From Daucus carota subsp. sativus (taxonomy: Eukaryota; Streptophyta; Magnoliopsida; Apiales; Apiaceae): a stretch of DNA of 64,000 nt. The stretch is from contig NC_030385.2 in the NCBI RefSeq assembly GCF_001625215.2, positions 4,643,135-4,707,134 on the forward strand, given 5' to 3'. Below the pieces are notes generated by a model. The model saw only the letters and a program-made list of their open reading frames with translations, had not been told where the DNA came from and did not search any database. Of the stretch, positions 1 through 12,460 are shown in pieces (position 1 is the first letter of the stretch; each line of letters opens with the position of its first letter). The translations under genes were made by a program, and so were the position numbers.

Positions 1-313
1 AAGAACGACAAAACTAAGCACGTATCTCCCAGATTATTCATCATGCACAATTTTCAAGTAAATGGAGAGATTGAAATTCAACAGATTCGTTCAAGTGATA
101 ATCTTGCAGATTTGTTTACAAAATCCTTATCACTAGTAACCTATGAAAAGTTGGTATATAAGATTGGGATGCGTCACCTCGGAGACCATAAATAATTTTT
201 TTTTAAATCAATGTACTCTTTTTTCTTTACTAGAATTTGTTTCCCCATGAGATTTTTTCCTAGAAAGGTTTTTACGAGGTACGATTATTGAAAATTGAAT
301 ATCCAAGGGGAAG
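1..313 (+). mobile_element. Ty1/Copia retrotransposon fossil, 3' end of pol
   Basis: The first 195 bases are an open frame matching the C-terminal end of a Copia RNase H domain, with the familiar pattern of a KH-type stretch, then 'NLADLFTKSL', then 'IGMRHLG' before a stop. A spacer and a purine-rich tract (about 304-313, a polypurine-tract candidate) follow, leading into the LTR. The element enters from outside the window, so its 5' part and age cannot be judged. The motif order resembles Tork-type Copia elements (family knowledge). It is a fossil fragment here. Confidence 0.85.
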
Positions 314-561
314 TGTTATAATATGTATGTCTTTAGATATTTCTAGAATAAACTCTTGACTTTCCTGCTACAATCTCTTGACTTTTCCTAAGACTTAACT
401 CTTGACTTTTGGCTTTTCAAGTCCAATGTATTTTGGCTTTTGAATTTCTACATATCTTCTAGTGAGCGTGTAAATAGGACTCAAGTCTCATCTTATAATA
501 AACGTACTTGAATGAATTAATACAATTCATATGATGTCTTGTCTCCCATATTAATCTTACA
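314..561 (+). repeat. Probable 3' LTR of the Copia element
   Basis: It starts with TGTTATAATATG directly after the purine-rich tract and can be ended at ...ATCTTACA, giving TG...CA termini. The length, about 248 bp, suits a short Copia LTR. The 5' LTR is outside the window, so the right boundary is an estimate. Confidence 0.6.
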
Positions 562-588
562 TATAATATATTTAATATATTTCTAATA

Positions 589-841
589 CTCCTTCTGTTT
601 CAAATTACATGTCCACTTTCAAAAGTTCACACATGCAGTTTAAGAAAAGTGGATGTTCACAAATTAATTGCATTAAATGATTATAGTATGTGGAGTGAGA
701 TTGATCTAGGAAATATAAATAAGATATAGTGGAGTAGAATTGATTTTGGAAATATGATTTTGCATTGAAAGTTGAAGTGGACAAGTAATTATTTGAAACA
801 AAAAAAATTTCTTATAAGTGGACATGTAAATTGACACGGAG
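589..841. mobile_element. Stowaway-like MITE (copy 1)
   Basis: The terminal inverted repeats begin CTCCTTCTGTTTCAAATTAC and end as the complement of CTCCGTGTCAATTTACATG. The element is flanked by TA on both sides (587-588 and 842-843), the target duplication of Tc1/mariner-type Stowaway MITEs. It has no coding capacity. Its interior is the uninterrupted counterpart of the split element at 49946-50455. Confidence 0.85.
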
Positions 842-843
842 TA

Positions 844-3205
844 GTAATTAGTTATACAATAATAGTCTTTTAAAAATATTGTTTATTTTTGGTGCACTGC
901 TAATAATGAAAACTTTCACATTTAAAATAATAATATATTTTAAGCGTTGTTGATAATGTTGGACGTTCTGGAAAAGAAAAGGAAAAGAAAGCAAAACTAG
1001 CACTACAGTCCAAAAACGCTGACGTCATGGTAGAGTCGATTAAACAATACTAAATTCTTTTTTGGAGCCTGCTGGCTGCATTGGTAAACACAGACACGCA
1101 GAGTGATGACATTATTATAATATACAAGTTTATCACTTTGTTAAAATTCTGTATGTGTAATGTATTTGTGTTCATCCCAATGGGCAGTAAATATGAGTCT
1201 TGTGTAATGAAATATCAGCAACTATTATTGCAATTTGCACCTTGTTTTTTGCCCCCATGCATCCCTCCCAACCTCCCATGAATCAGAGTCAGTCCATACT
1301 CAGACATGAAACACAAGATGTTAAAACTTTCTGAGTTGAAACAGCTAGAGAGTGCCAGAATTTTCATTATTAAAACCATAGATGCTAACCTTATCGATTA
1401 AGAAAAGCATTTCTCTCTTTGGTACTATGGCGGTGGGAACCTGACTTCCACAGAGTGCTCTTCAGAAAATCGAAAATTTGTTGTGCTGTGACAAGATATA
1501 ATAAGAAAAATGATATTGTTGCACATATCATGTATGTATGTGTGTGTATATATATAAGGGTTATGTTTCTCTTTGAACCCTTATCCTAAGAACATTTACA
1601 ATCTTTGTAGTATTAATAAAAGGTTCTGCTGTAGAACAGCATGCAAAAAATATTGTGTTTATCAATTATATTTTAAAATTATTTTTGAACACAGTATTTA
1701 GATTTATCTTACTTCAAATTTTATTTGAAATTTAAGTTTGTGCAGCAGAACCGGTTGTATGGTTCTATTTTAAGAATGGGTTCTTTGTTGAAGGCGACCT
1801 GGATATATATATTGATGGTGTTTGTTTGCAAAAAACAGAATGTGCTTCTGATGACTTCTGCTTTTCTTGACGGGTTTGTGTAAAGAAATAGCATCACTTC
1901 CAAAAAGATGAGGATGTCACCTTCTCTCTCACAGTTTCTACATTTTTTTCCAAACACTTTATTAACTTATTTACTTCTCACTTCTACTCCAAGAAGTCAC
2001 TTCCTTTAAGTTAACCCGCGCCCTTAACTATATAAGACTCTCTCCTATTATATTTGAAAATTTTTAATTATGATAATTTTATATTATTTTTCATACTTTG
2101 TTATGAGAGCCAGATTTGTGAGTTGCGGAGTAGGTTGGTAAATTGTTCCACTCAATTTCGGCCACATTTAGGGTATTCTAATTGTTTTTTTCTCTTTTTG
2201 TTTTAAATTGATTTGAACTTTTCTCGAATAATATAGATTTTGTTTTTCTACCCTCTTAAATCAGTTAAGATAGATTCTTCCGTTGTTTTGAGTTTCTAGT
2301 AAAATTTCAACTTGATCTTCTTTTTTTTTTTTAGTGATTTTTACCTTCTACATTTGTGTTGCTTCTTTTCTCTTTCTTTCTCTTATGGGAGAGTAGTGTG
2401 GAGAACGCATTGTTATCCTTTGTTTTTCTTTCTATTGATTTAGTTCATTGGATTGTGTCTTACCGTTCCTTCTTTCTTCTTTCCTTTCTTGATTTAGAAT
2501 TGTCAATTGGTTTTGTCAATTATAATCTAGCTATAAAGTTGATTGTGATTTTGGTTTCGATTTAGATATATACGGTTTGAATAAAAGTTTCATTACAAAG
2601 ATGGATATAGTTTATTGGCTTGGATTTAATTTATGATTAATTTTGTTGGTGGCAGATTTATTGATATTTTAAATTAGTTTTAGTTGGTTAATGTGTAACA
2701 TTAAAAAATTTTGTTCACTTATTCTTTAGATGTTTCTTGTCTTTCCTTTGGATTTGGATACACTTTGATTGTAGTTGTTTGTTATTTGAAATATACGCAT
2801 TAGTTTTCTTATTTTTGCATACATATTAACATATTATGTATGATATGGAGTGCTACCCTAGATATTAGTCCTTCTAATATTAGTTTTTCTAGTATTTGCA
2901 TAGATATTGGCCATATAAGAATATCTCATATTATTACTACTATCAATTTGATTATAATAAAATCTCCTAATTTTATATTATTTTTTTATACTTTGTTAAA
3001 AGATAATTTTTTCCAAAAATATGGGTGACCTTTTTCTCTACAAACACTTTTTGAGTCAAAATTTTATTATTCTAAAAAATCATTTTTAGATTTATTTTAA
3101 ATCATTTTTAACTACTTTCTGAAAGAAAAAAAACTGATAATGCTTTCTGTAACAATAATAATACTAAAAACATCCATATATGTGTGGGCCAACTACACCA
3201 TCATA
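844..3205. other. AT-rich intergenic stretch, no gene recognised
   Basis: Only short ORFs without domain-like composition occur here. A TATATA run lies near 1548, and T-rich, intron-like sequence runs through about 2150-2560. Nothing in it can be assigned to a family. Confidence 0.5.
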
Positions 3206-3220
3206 AATCATCAACGTCAT

Positions 3221-3893
3221 TTTTTTTTCTTCTGAAACAGAGGTGTTAATCTAATAATAAAAAGTCATACGGCATCTACACACCAGTGATCTAAGTTAGA
3301 ACAAAAAATAAATTGTAATCGATGTTCTCACGAAGAGTTTTGAAGATAATGTATATAAGTGTCCACTTCATGCATTCTCACCATATTCATCATACTCCGA
3401 TGGAGCTATCATTTGAACTATCGACAGAACTGCAACTCCATATGAAATTTCTATCACAAAATTAAGACCACCACTTATAATCAAAAAGCGAAAACAAACC
3501 TCTCACCAACAAAACAACCTGAAAATCCAAGTCAAAAACTGAAAGAAAAGCAAACTGAAAATAAATCAAAATAAAAAATAGATGTGATAATTGAAGTCAC
3601 AAGATATGCGATTAACTTTCGAATCCGATAAACTCCGCTTGAATCGAATAAAAAAATAAATCAGAAGCTCCCATAATATAGATCTAGAAAAACAAACAAA
3701 ACTTTATTGAAATGATAGAACACCTTCCCCCAAGGGAAAGATTATTGAAGAAAATAGATTAAATAAAATAAATATGAGAGTTTGGGGCTTTACACAGGTG
3801 AAAATTGATGGAAGCCCCTCAAATAATAAAGGGGCTACTCGAAGAATAGAGAGAATTTTAGGGCTTGTTAGAGAAAGGTTTATTCCTTCATTT
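3221..3893 (-). mobile_element. Poly(A) retroposon, family R1 copy (i)
   Basis: Read on the minus strand, the element ends in the R1 tail signature GATGCCGTATGACTTTTTAT followed by a T/A-rich stretch and poly(A), seen on the plus strand as a T run at 3221-3228. Candidate target duplications of 15 bp flank it (3206-3220 and 3894-3908; 12 of 15 match). It begins CCCTAAAATTCTC shortly after its 5' edge, as does copy (ii). No ORF with reverse transcriptase motifs is visible, so it could be a non-coding retroposon or a 5'-truncated LINE. Confidence 0.6.
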
Positions 3894-3908
3894 AATCATT
3901 AATGTTAT

Positions 3909-4952
3909 TATAAATTGTATTATAGAATACATATGAAATGTGATTGTAATATAAATGCAATAACATATATTTATTATATAATTTAACACTTAAATTTGAA
4001 AAGAAAAAGTTTACTTTCAAAACTGATTCTATAGCAGAATAATTATTAATGATTATTATTCTAGGGTCGCGCTCAAAGACAACCCGTCCTTAAAATAGAA
4101 TCAGAGACCACTAAGGTACAGAATCCTAAATTTTAAATAGATTTTCGGCATCTAAATCTAAAAACATGTTTTTTCATCGTTGGGTTTCATGGGTTCTCTC
4201 CAATAGTTCTCTCTTGAACATGACACTATTATTCTATTGTAAAATCTAGGTTGAGATTCTTCTATTTTATAAATATTTCTATATCTTAAGTTACTGTACC
4301 TTTTTATGGATACATGGACGAAAAAAGAAAATGTCACCGTTAATGAAATTCTCCTTTTTTTTATCAGCTAGCATTCACGAAATATATTGCTGTTTCTTGT
4401 TGTTTAAAAGATTGAATATGCATGTATAGTGGTGTGAAAAGTTACATTAAATATTATTCTGGATTAACATGCAAGAAGATTAGCCCTTTTTTCCAGAACC
4501 ATGCAAGAGTATTGGTCTATACATTCTTGATCTTATCTAACTCGCGATTAGTGTCTTATGATTAGGTCAATAGACAAGTAGAGTGGTTGGACTAATGAGT
4601 CAAAGCTGAAATTCTTTCCGAGTCCTAATTGCGAGGTCACTCACCCCCACCCCACATGTACCCCCAGAGTTGTCTAAAGTCTATAAAACATGCAGAGACA
4701 CAGCTTGATTCAAGAGCTCTTTTTTGTACTTGTCCTCTCTGCTCTGAAACTTTCACGGATGCATTACCATATATATATACATGATATATCTAGGGTATTT
4801 GTTTTTATATTACGGCGGGTGCAGTGTGCAATTCTACGAGTCTTTGTTAAAAATGTCATCAAATTTTATCTATTAAGATTGAAAGCCTCTTAACATGTTA
4901 CTAAAAAATAGGGTAAAACCTACTGACAAAAATGGTCAATAACATCCAGAAA
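3909..4952. other. Intergenic, no gene recognised
   Basis: The stretch is AT-rich. A TATA-like box (CTATAAAAC, about 4680-4688) precedes a 67-codon ORF with no recognisable domain, and I do not call a gene from it. Confidence 0.4.
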
Positions 4953-5128
4953 CGGTCACACTTACTAGTGATGAGCTGATACACGAAAGAAAAGGATTCA
5001 TTACTCAGAACCGGTCACACTTACTAGTGATGAGCTGATACACGAAAGAAAAGGATTCATTACTCAGAACCGGTCACACTTACTAGGGATGAGCTGATAC
5101 ACAAAAGAAAAGGATCATTACTCAGAAC
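4953..5128. repeat. 59-bp tandem repeat, three units
   Basis: Units start at 4953, 5012 and 5071, each beginning CGGTCACACTTACTAG. The first two are essentially identical. The third carries a few substitutions and lacks one base. The array lies just past the 3' end of the BOI-like gene, about 125 bp from its stop codon, and may fall in or near its 3' untranslated region. Confidence 0.9.
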
Positions 5129-5251
5129 CGGAGAAATGATCACACGTTACATAGTTAAACAAACCACTGGTTTATACTTATCATACTACTCATATCTAGA
5201 GGAGCAATACATGTTGCTCCTTTTATTGAAATACATAAACATCTTTTTGAT

Positions 5252-6395
5252 TCATTTCTTGGGGCTAGCAGTCTTCGGGGAGGCACAGGCATGACTGCAT
5301 GGCATCCCCCAAAAGGTCATCTCCCTTTTACCGCAGCTCTTACACATATTCTCGCCACTACCCTCCCCAGTTTCAGCAGCTCCAGTCTGCACTTTCTTCG
5401 CCACAGTTTCACCGGCCTCTTCCACTTTTACTTCTATGCACTCTTGAGCATCACTTCCCCAGTAAGACTTGCCATCCTGCTCCACAGGGGGGCCAGCCAC
5501 AGCATCACATGCCCACACAAGCTCCTTCAGCCTCCTATTTTCAGCCATGAGCTCTTCCATGTCGTTGCGCAAAGACATGAGCTTGATTTCACAAGTGGTT
5601 GCATATTTTTTCCATTCTTTGGTCAGATGAAGAAGACTGTTTCCTTTTTCTATGAGGTCCATCTTGGTTTTCCGCATGTTCACAATCTCCTCATCTTTTT
5701 CCTTCAATTCTTTCTGAAGAGAGTTTCTGACGCTATCAACTAGAAGCCCCACTGCTTGGCTTTGTTTCTCCGCAAACTGTGTTCTAACCCTCTTGGTCTA
5801 CACCAACAACTTATTAAATATTGAAGTAACTATATGAGAAAACTTAAACTCACTTGTTGAGAAAGCATACGGTCAGTCTCCAAAAGTACTGTCATGTCAT
5901 TTTTGATACTTTCAAGGGCAGGAGAGTCCTCAATAGGAATATTGACATTGAGATTGTAAAACAGATTTTCCATTGAAACTCTGGGACGCTTTCTGTTTTC
6001 ATCAGCTGGTGGGCTGTTGGCCGGTCCACTGTGAGTGGAAGTGGTTGGAGTAGTTTGTGCTTGAATCACCATCTCATTTGAACCTAAGAACATGTGATTC
6101 ATGCCCAACCAAGGGTTCTCCATGGTCGTAGCAAAAGGATTTGTAGCACCCATCTGCACAGGAGTGTTAAACCTTGCTGCAGCTGAGTGCTCAATCACAG
6201 ATTCGCTGCCAATGAAAATGAAAAGAACACATAACAATATATCAGTCTTACAAGATATCAGCAACACACAAAAAACACAATCATATGGTGATGATGTTAC
6301 AGATATTAGTAATATTGTTTTGGATAGTCTTAGTACCTCTTGGTTGTAGTGATGTGCCTAGAAAAGTGGATTTCTTGAGTTTGCTGGAATGCCAT
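5252..6395 (-). CDS. BOI-related RING-type E3 ubiquitin ligase-like protein
   Basis: Three coding exons join in phase: 6395-6337, 6205-5854 and 5797-5252, giving 318 residues. The start ATG at 6395 opens MAFQQTQEIHFS. The middle exon holds a low-complexity N-terminal half with the basic patch ENRKRPRVS. The last exon begins a long coiled coil (about residues 138-220) and ends in a zinc-binding segment with CKSCGKRE, then MPCSHAC. This order (disordered N-half, coiled coil, C-terminal RING) is that of BOI/BRG proteins, which restrain cell death and gibberellin responses. The RING looks incomplete: it stops about ten residues after the CxHxC part, so the last cysteine pairs expected in a C3HC4 RING are absent. 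Introns have GT/AG borders (GTACTA and GTGAGT donors). It could be a functional variant, a gene whose last exon was replaced, or an early pseudogene. Confidence 0.75.
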
Positions 6396-7325
6396 AGTAG
6401 GTGCAGGAAAGGTTTAGTGAGGAGAAAGTAGTGTTGGGACTTGTAAAGATGTATGCAGAGTGTTTATGTTAGAGAAGAGAGAGCATGTGATGGTGGGGGT
6501 GAATGTCTGAATGAGTTTGGTTCCCAATTTAAAGACCCTGAGAGTCGGTTGGGGGGATTGGATTAGATGGAAGAAAACAAATTAATGAGATGTTAAATTT
6601 GTGGAGTGATCGATTAACACTGAATTTAAGTAAATCAGTAAGGACAATGGATTGCAACTAAAATATACTAACACGGACCTTTCCTCAAAAATTAGGGTTC
6701 CAAGAGTGACCTCCATTCTTTTGTTTCGTTATATATGTTTTTGTTTATTTGTATTCAAATTTGTTCAATGTTGGATCGGTTAATAATGATTCTAGAGCTC
6801 ACATTTCACAATCAAGATTCATCTATCACGGTTTACAGGGTTTACGGACATATATGTATAGCGAACACTAGTTTAATATTGATTTTTATGTGATAATGTA
6901 TGTTGCTTTCTGGGAGGTTGGTGTAATTTGGACCGCTTCCATGTGTTAAACAATTAGTAAACAAAATAATAATTACTTTTACTTTTAGTATGTTACTTAT
7001 TTTACGATCTCATTTTATATAGTTGGGGGTTTATCCCTACTGTATTTTATTCTAGCATCTTTGTTTTCTCATAAAAAAATAAATATACTAATTATAGTAT
7101 CCTGAGTGCTACTCTTGTGACATGACCTCCCATTATATTTGTATGCACACCATCCGTCCATTCACATTGTTAATCTTAGAAGGTTTCACACCTATATTTT
7201 AATACTCAGTTCCATATATTATTTTAGTTTTTGATTATTTTTCTTTTAATTTTATTAAAAATTTTCAGAAATAATTAAGTTATTACATATTCGTTTAAAT
7301 TAGTCAATGTTAAAAAATTATAAAC
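6396..7325. other. Upstream region of the BOI-like gene and AT-rich spacer
   Basis: The first 150 bp upstream of the ATG hold GA-rich, leader-like sequence. Beyond that the spacer is AT-rich, and no gene or clear repeat was recognised. Confidence 0.4.
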
Positions 7326-7339
7326 ATATAAATGGGATG

Positions 7340-7730
7340 ATCCTTTAGTCTCAAAACCCTAAAAATTCTCCATCGGTTTTCGGCTTTCCTGTTTACTTGA
7401 ATAAGTTCACAATTTATTTAGATTTTGTTTGTTCTTTTGTAACAGTTTGATTTTTGTTTGGGTTTTTTGTGTTGATGATGACCCGGATTACAAATGTGTT
7501 CCATTTTCATGGTGTTGATTCAGTGATAAAATTTGGATGGTGATGTATTTATGGTTGATTGCTCAAAGCAATATGGGGAATATCACAAGATGTATATATC
7601 TATTCAAAAAAATGGTTTAGTTGCAGAAGAAGAAAAGATTCAACTTTGTTGAATTTCGATTATATTTGTAGATGTTGTATGCGGCCTTTTCATTATTGAA
7701 TTAATTATTATTTTTTAAAAAAGAATATAT
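7340..7730 (+). mobile_element. Poly(A) retroposon, family R1 copy (ii)
   Basis: A 14-bp target duplication, one mismatch apart, flanks it (7326-7339 and 7731-7744, ATATAAATGGGATG and ATATAAATGGGGTG). The 5' part contains CCCTAAAAATTCTCC. The 3' end carries GTAGATGTTGTATGCGG, then a T-rich stretch and an A-rich tail. Both ends resemble copy (i) at 3221-3893 although the lengths differ (391 and 673 bp). No reverse transcriptase ORF is visible. Confidence 0.65.
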
Positions 7731-7744
7731 ATATAAATGGGGTG

Positions 7745-9368
7745 GAGTAAGTTGCATAAAATTCAATAAGAATCATTAATGAACAGTATAATATATAAAG
7801 TTTGTATCAAAGTTTCCTTTGAAAAAAAGAGAAGAAGTTTGTATTCAAATTATGGTAAAACTCATATGCGTGTTGTTTAAGTCCACAACTATATTTGCTG
7901 AAGTCTTGGTCAGTTACTGAATATTCATTTTAACTTTAAAAATATATTATTATATAGTTTATAATATTATGTGCCAATTAAAAATTTATTAGCTATATTA
8001 TTGAAACTAACACTATTTTTTGACCAAACATATTTCATGCTTTACATGACACCATTAAATCAAATATTATATATAACAGATTTGTGCTAAAAATACATAT
8101 TAACTTACATGTTGCTCTGTAAAAACATGGTTGTTTATAATTAATATTCAAAAAATAATATATTTTCCCTCTAAATCCCTCAAACTGAAAGCCGGGCATA
8201 CATTTTAATACTTCCACAAAATAGTTTCATAAATTATTTTTAAATTATTTTCTTATAAAAGTTTATATATATTTAAGTTTTTAAACAAAAACAATTAACT
8301 ATGAAATTATAGTTTATGTACATTTTAAAATACTTTTTTTTGTCAAGGATTTTAAAATACTTGTGGTAAAAGAAATTGTAATTAAATGAGGGAAACGGGG
8401 AATATCTGATAGTCTAAATCTTTTTATGTTTCTTATTATGAAATATTAAAAAATATATTTTACAACATATTATTAGAATTATATACAAATAATGTGTTTC
8501 ATTAATTAAATATATTTTAAAACTTATAAAATATATACTCATAAAAAATTCATAAACGACAAGAAAAAATACCTGACAGACAGGAAAACAGAAAATCTGA
8601 CATCAGCTGAACAGTTCCGACACATGCAGAGCGGAACTTTCGGATCAGTGTGCTAGGGTTTCTGTCGTATAAATCTTTCCTGTTTTCACTGAATTCATCA
8701 GAATGACATCGTTATGCATGTAATGTCAGACCTTCGTAGGTTTAACAAATGCAATATTTACTTTTTACTGTTTTCTATCCTACCCTAATGTGTTCTGTTA
8801 AATTATTTATAACTTTTGATATTTAATATATACTATGATTGTGTGTTAATTATTTTGTGATATAGATGGGAGTTAGGTGTTAGTTATGACATTGTTTATC
8901 TAATATATAAATATATTTTAAGTTTCAGAAATAAATATATGATCAATTAACTAATTATAGTTATTAAACTTTAATTCGAATAAAACTTTAAATCTCTATT
9001 GTATAATACAAAATTTAATATTTATTCAAAATAATATTGTGTGGCATAATTTTGTTAAACAATTATATTATAATTATTACACATTGTTCCCAAAGAATTA
9101 TAATAGGCTAATATTATTATATTATTATAATTACTTTCGAAATTCTTCCTTCCCCGATTTGATATATATATTATTTTGTATTTTCTTTTTTAATTAATGT
9201 TTAATTTCTTCCATAATTTTATTTTAGTTAAAGATCAACTTTAACATTTAGTAAAATATTGACTATACACCTAATCATGTATTAATATATCAAAGCATTT
9301 AAAATTAATGTTTAAACAAATTTAAAAAAGACTCTAATAAGTATATTGTATATATATAAGAATTTTTT

Positions 9369-9373
<5 letters not shown>
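7745..9373. other. AT-rich intergenic DNA, no gene recognised
   Basis: Only short ORFs are present. A less AT-rich patch at about 8570-8720 contains GTATAAATC, but no coding continuation could be followed. Confidence 0.4.

Positions 9374-9439
<66 letters not shown>
9374..9439. repeat. (AT)n microsatellite
   Basis: An uninterrupted AT run of about 66 bp. It lies next to the truncated left edge of the Tat-type element. Confidence 0.97.
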
Positions 9440-9440
<1 letters not shown>

Positions 9441-9471
9441 TGAAAATCAAATATTCTGCGTATAATAAGCT

Positions 9472-10675
9472 GTGTTGATTAGGGATGAGCATCAGGATCA
9501 TGACCAGGGACGACCTTCACCACAACTCGATCCTAATTTCGGAGGCCTCGCTCCAAGAGCATGGCCTGGGCGATTTGGACCCCCTGTATATTCCTTTTCT
9601 TTGTTCTTTATTATTTTTGCGATTTGCATATGTTATTGGGCGTTAACCTTTTTCTCGTGTTTTGCTTGCAGCCCTCTTTACTCTGGGTAATATCTCCAGG
9701 AAAAGGGAGGCCCATGCTTCCCAGGTGGTTGCCACGGAAGTCCCCCGGGTCAAACGGTCAAGGAAAGGGGGGGATGGCCCATCGGTCGAGAAGGTCCCGA
9801 CCTTCCTGAGCCCAAGGCCCCCAGCTGTGTATGAGGACCCCAGCCCATACATGGTACAATGGGGCCTCCAGAATAAAGACACCATTGTCGAGGACTCTCG
9901 GGCCGCTGCGGAGTGGTTCAAAAACGTGATCACTCCTCAAGACAAAGCCCACGTTGTGGAGTCCTCCGACGACCTACAAATCGAGCTTCTCGGGGCCCCG
10001 GCCGTCGCATCGGTACTTCTCGAGCCCTTCTTCAAAGGATTTTTGTCCCTTTTACTTGTCTTCTCCTTTGTTTCTTATTTACCTTAATTTTACAGGTGAA
10101 CACTTATCTCCAAGCCGCCCTTCATAATTTAAGGGAGGTGAGGACTAAGAAGACGATCACCGAGCGCGATCGTCATAGATACTTTGAATCTTCGGCCGCA
10201 AACTTTGAGTGCTTCCTCCAAGTGGAGGAGTTGGCGGATGAAAAAGAAAGGGTTGAAGACCTTGGAGGCGGAGTTGGCGCGAACTCGTGTAGAGGCGATT
10301 GCTGAGTAGAAAGCATCCCAGGAGTTCGAAGATCTTCTGGGGGTTGAGTACGACGCTAGCTTCCCAGAAACGTTCAATACGTGTTGGGAGACTATCATAG
10401 TGGAGTTGGGCTCCCAAATTGAGGGGTCACTTTGGAGAGGTTCCCCGTCCCTCCGATCCCGGGGAAGACACCGATATCCCCAGTTGACCTCGAGGAGACA
10501 GAGTTCGGGGAATCCCATCCGAATGATACCTAATATGGGGATGCCCAGGACGGGGTCAACTCCCTAATGGCCGAGGACGCAGCGAAGGAGGCTGATAAAG
10601 AGGAAGAGGTCCCGGAGAAGGCAGCGGAGGCCAAGGAGGGGGACGACATTTTCGATGATGGATTAGATGATTAGG
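9472..10675 (+). pseudogene. Antisense accessory ORF of the Tat-type element (fossil part)
   Basis: Coding-like, GC-richer sequence lies on the plus strand, opposite to pol and downstream of integrase. It is proline- and charge-rich at first and coiled-coil-like later (KKTITERDRHRYFESSAANF), and it ends in an acidic alanine/glutamate-rich tail. Tat elements are known to carry such antisense ORFs, often annotated as putative gypsy-type transposon proteins. Intron-like segments seem to separate the coding patches. Its function is unknown. Confidence 0.6.
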
Positions 10676-11199
10676 TTGCCCTGCGTGGCTTAGTTTGTAA
10701 TTTACTCAAACTCTGGTTTTAACTTAATTCTAGCCTTTGAGGCTTAACTTTTGTATTTAACTTATTTATCTAAGTTAATTTCTGTTTTATCGTATATCAT
10801 ATTTTGCTTTGAGTTTTACTTAGTATTTTTTGGCTTCCAGCCTTTTGTTTTTGGTACATACTATGCTTCGATCAGCTTCGAGCCTTTACTCTGTTTGCCC
10901 TTTACTTAGGATTTTTGAATCAATCTTTAAAGAACATGTAAGTAAAATAAAACTTGGAAAATCAAGTTTGAGAATAATCCTCAGGACTTTTTATTAATGC
11001 TATAGTAAAAGAGACAAAATATCTTCGAAAATCAACTAAGTGGCAGTGGTCAACATGACCTTCATTCTGTGATAACTACTAACTTCTACTATCTTGTTGG
11101 AATAGATATCAAATATAATATATCTTTAAGTTGGTCGCATGCCAACTTCGAGGAACTTCAACTCCTTCCAGGGTCTGAAGTTTGTATGAGCCATGGCCT

Positions 11200-12460
11200 G
11201 TGACATTCATGACTTGGTAACGTCCTTCCCAATTTGTGGCCATCTTTCCTTTAGGGTCAACACTAGAAGCCTCGATCTTTTTGAGCACAAGATCCCCTTC
11301 TCGAAATATCGTTCCTTAACCCGAAGGTTATAATAGTAAGAAGCTCGCTTCTGATTTTCCACTATTTTAGCATGAGCTTCCACGAATTTCATCAATCATA
11401 TCAACTTCATGTCTCATTCCTTCCTCGTTTGACTCTGGCTCATATTGTTAGACCCTGGAGGAAATATGAGTGATTTCAAGTGGCATCACTGCCTCAGCTC
11501 CGTAAGCTAACTGGAATGGAGTCGCTCCAGTTGAGACCTTACGGGTTGTTCGATACGCCCAAAGTATAGGGAGTAACTCTTCGGCCCATGATACTAGGGC
11601 TTTCTCAACTCTTTTCTTTAGTCCACCGAGGATTATTCTATTAGCCACTTTGCATGTCCATTAGCTTGAGGATGGGCTACCGAGGTAAAACGTAATTCGA
11701 TTGCGTAGTCTTCACAATAACTCTTGAACTCAGCATTATTGAATTGAGTTCCATTATCAGTCACCATGACTCGAGGTATCCCATACCTGCAAATAATGTT
11801 TTCCCATACAAACTGAGCAACTTTCTTGGTGGTTATCTTAGCCAGTGACTTGGCCTCAATCCACTTAGTGAAGTAATCAATCGCCACCAACAGGAATTTT
11901 CTCTGTGCACTGGCAAGTGGAAACGGTCCAAGAATATCCATCCCCACATTGCAAAAGGGATCGAAGTATTAATGGAAGTCAACATCTCAGGAGGCTATCT
12001 TACAATTGGTGCGAACATTTGACAACGATCACACCTCTTCACATAGTCTTGAGCATGTTTTAGCATGTCTATCCAATAAAATCAAAAGAGAGTGATCTTA
12101 CGAGCCAATGCCCTTCCTCCGAGGTGTTGGCCACACACGCCTTCATGAACTTCTCTAAGGGCTTTTTGAGTCTCATATGGCCTTAAGCATCTCAGATAAG
12201 GAATTACAAACGAAAGAATTCCCTCTATGAGTATGTATTTAAGAGCTCTTACTTGCAATTTTCGTGCTTCATCGGCATTAGGCGGCAGATGACCGTTTTC
12301 AAGATACATCTTAATCTCATCCATCCATGTGGCTCCCGTGTCAATTGGAGCAACTAACCTTGCATCGATGCTCGAGGTTCTCAGAACCTGAAAATAAACA
12401 CTTCTAGAGCAAACCTCGTCATCCGGGGATATATGCAAATTGTGATAAGGCATCAACATT
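11200..12460 (-). pseudogene. Integrase region of the Tat-type fossil
   Basis: The region shows the integrase core, with MGMDILGPFPLAS, then DYFTKWIEAK and VTDNGTQF, which are the usual catalytic-core landmarks. Upstream is an HHCC-like part. Downstream C-terminal sequence includes YGAEAVMPLEI, typical of plant gypsy integrases. It is a fossil part. Confidence 0.85.

Noticed and set aside
1081-1281. 66-codon plus-strand ORF
   Set aside because: No ATG start, AT-rich, no domain or splice context.
4690-4893. 67-codon ORF after a TATA-like box
   Set aside because: Hydrophobic low-complexity translation without a family. The TATA-like box alone is weak in AT-rich DNA.
4953-5128. Tandem array as a possible CRISPR
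   Set aside because: The units are contiguous without unique spacers and the genome is a plant's.
5291-5743. Long plus-strand ORF opposite the BOI-like gene
   Set aside because: It lies wholly antisense to a well-supported exon, and its composition reflects the complement of the coiled-coil coding sequence.
9374-9439. AT repeat as a possible replication origin or matrix attachment site
   Set aside because: A pure microsatellite gives no specific evidence for either.
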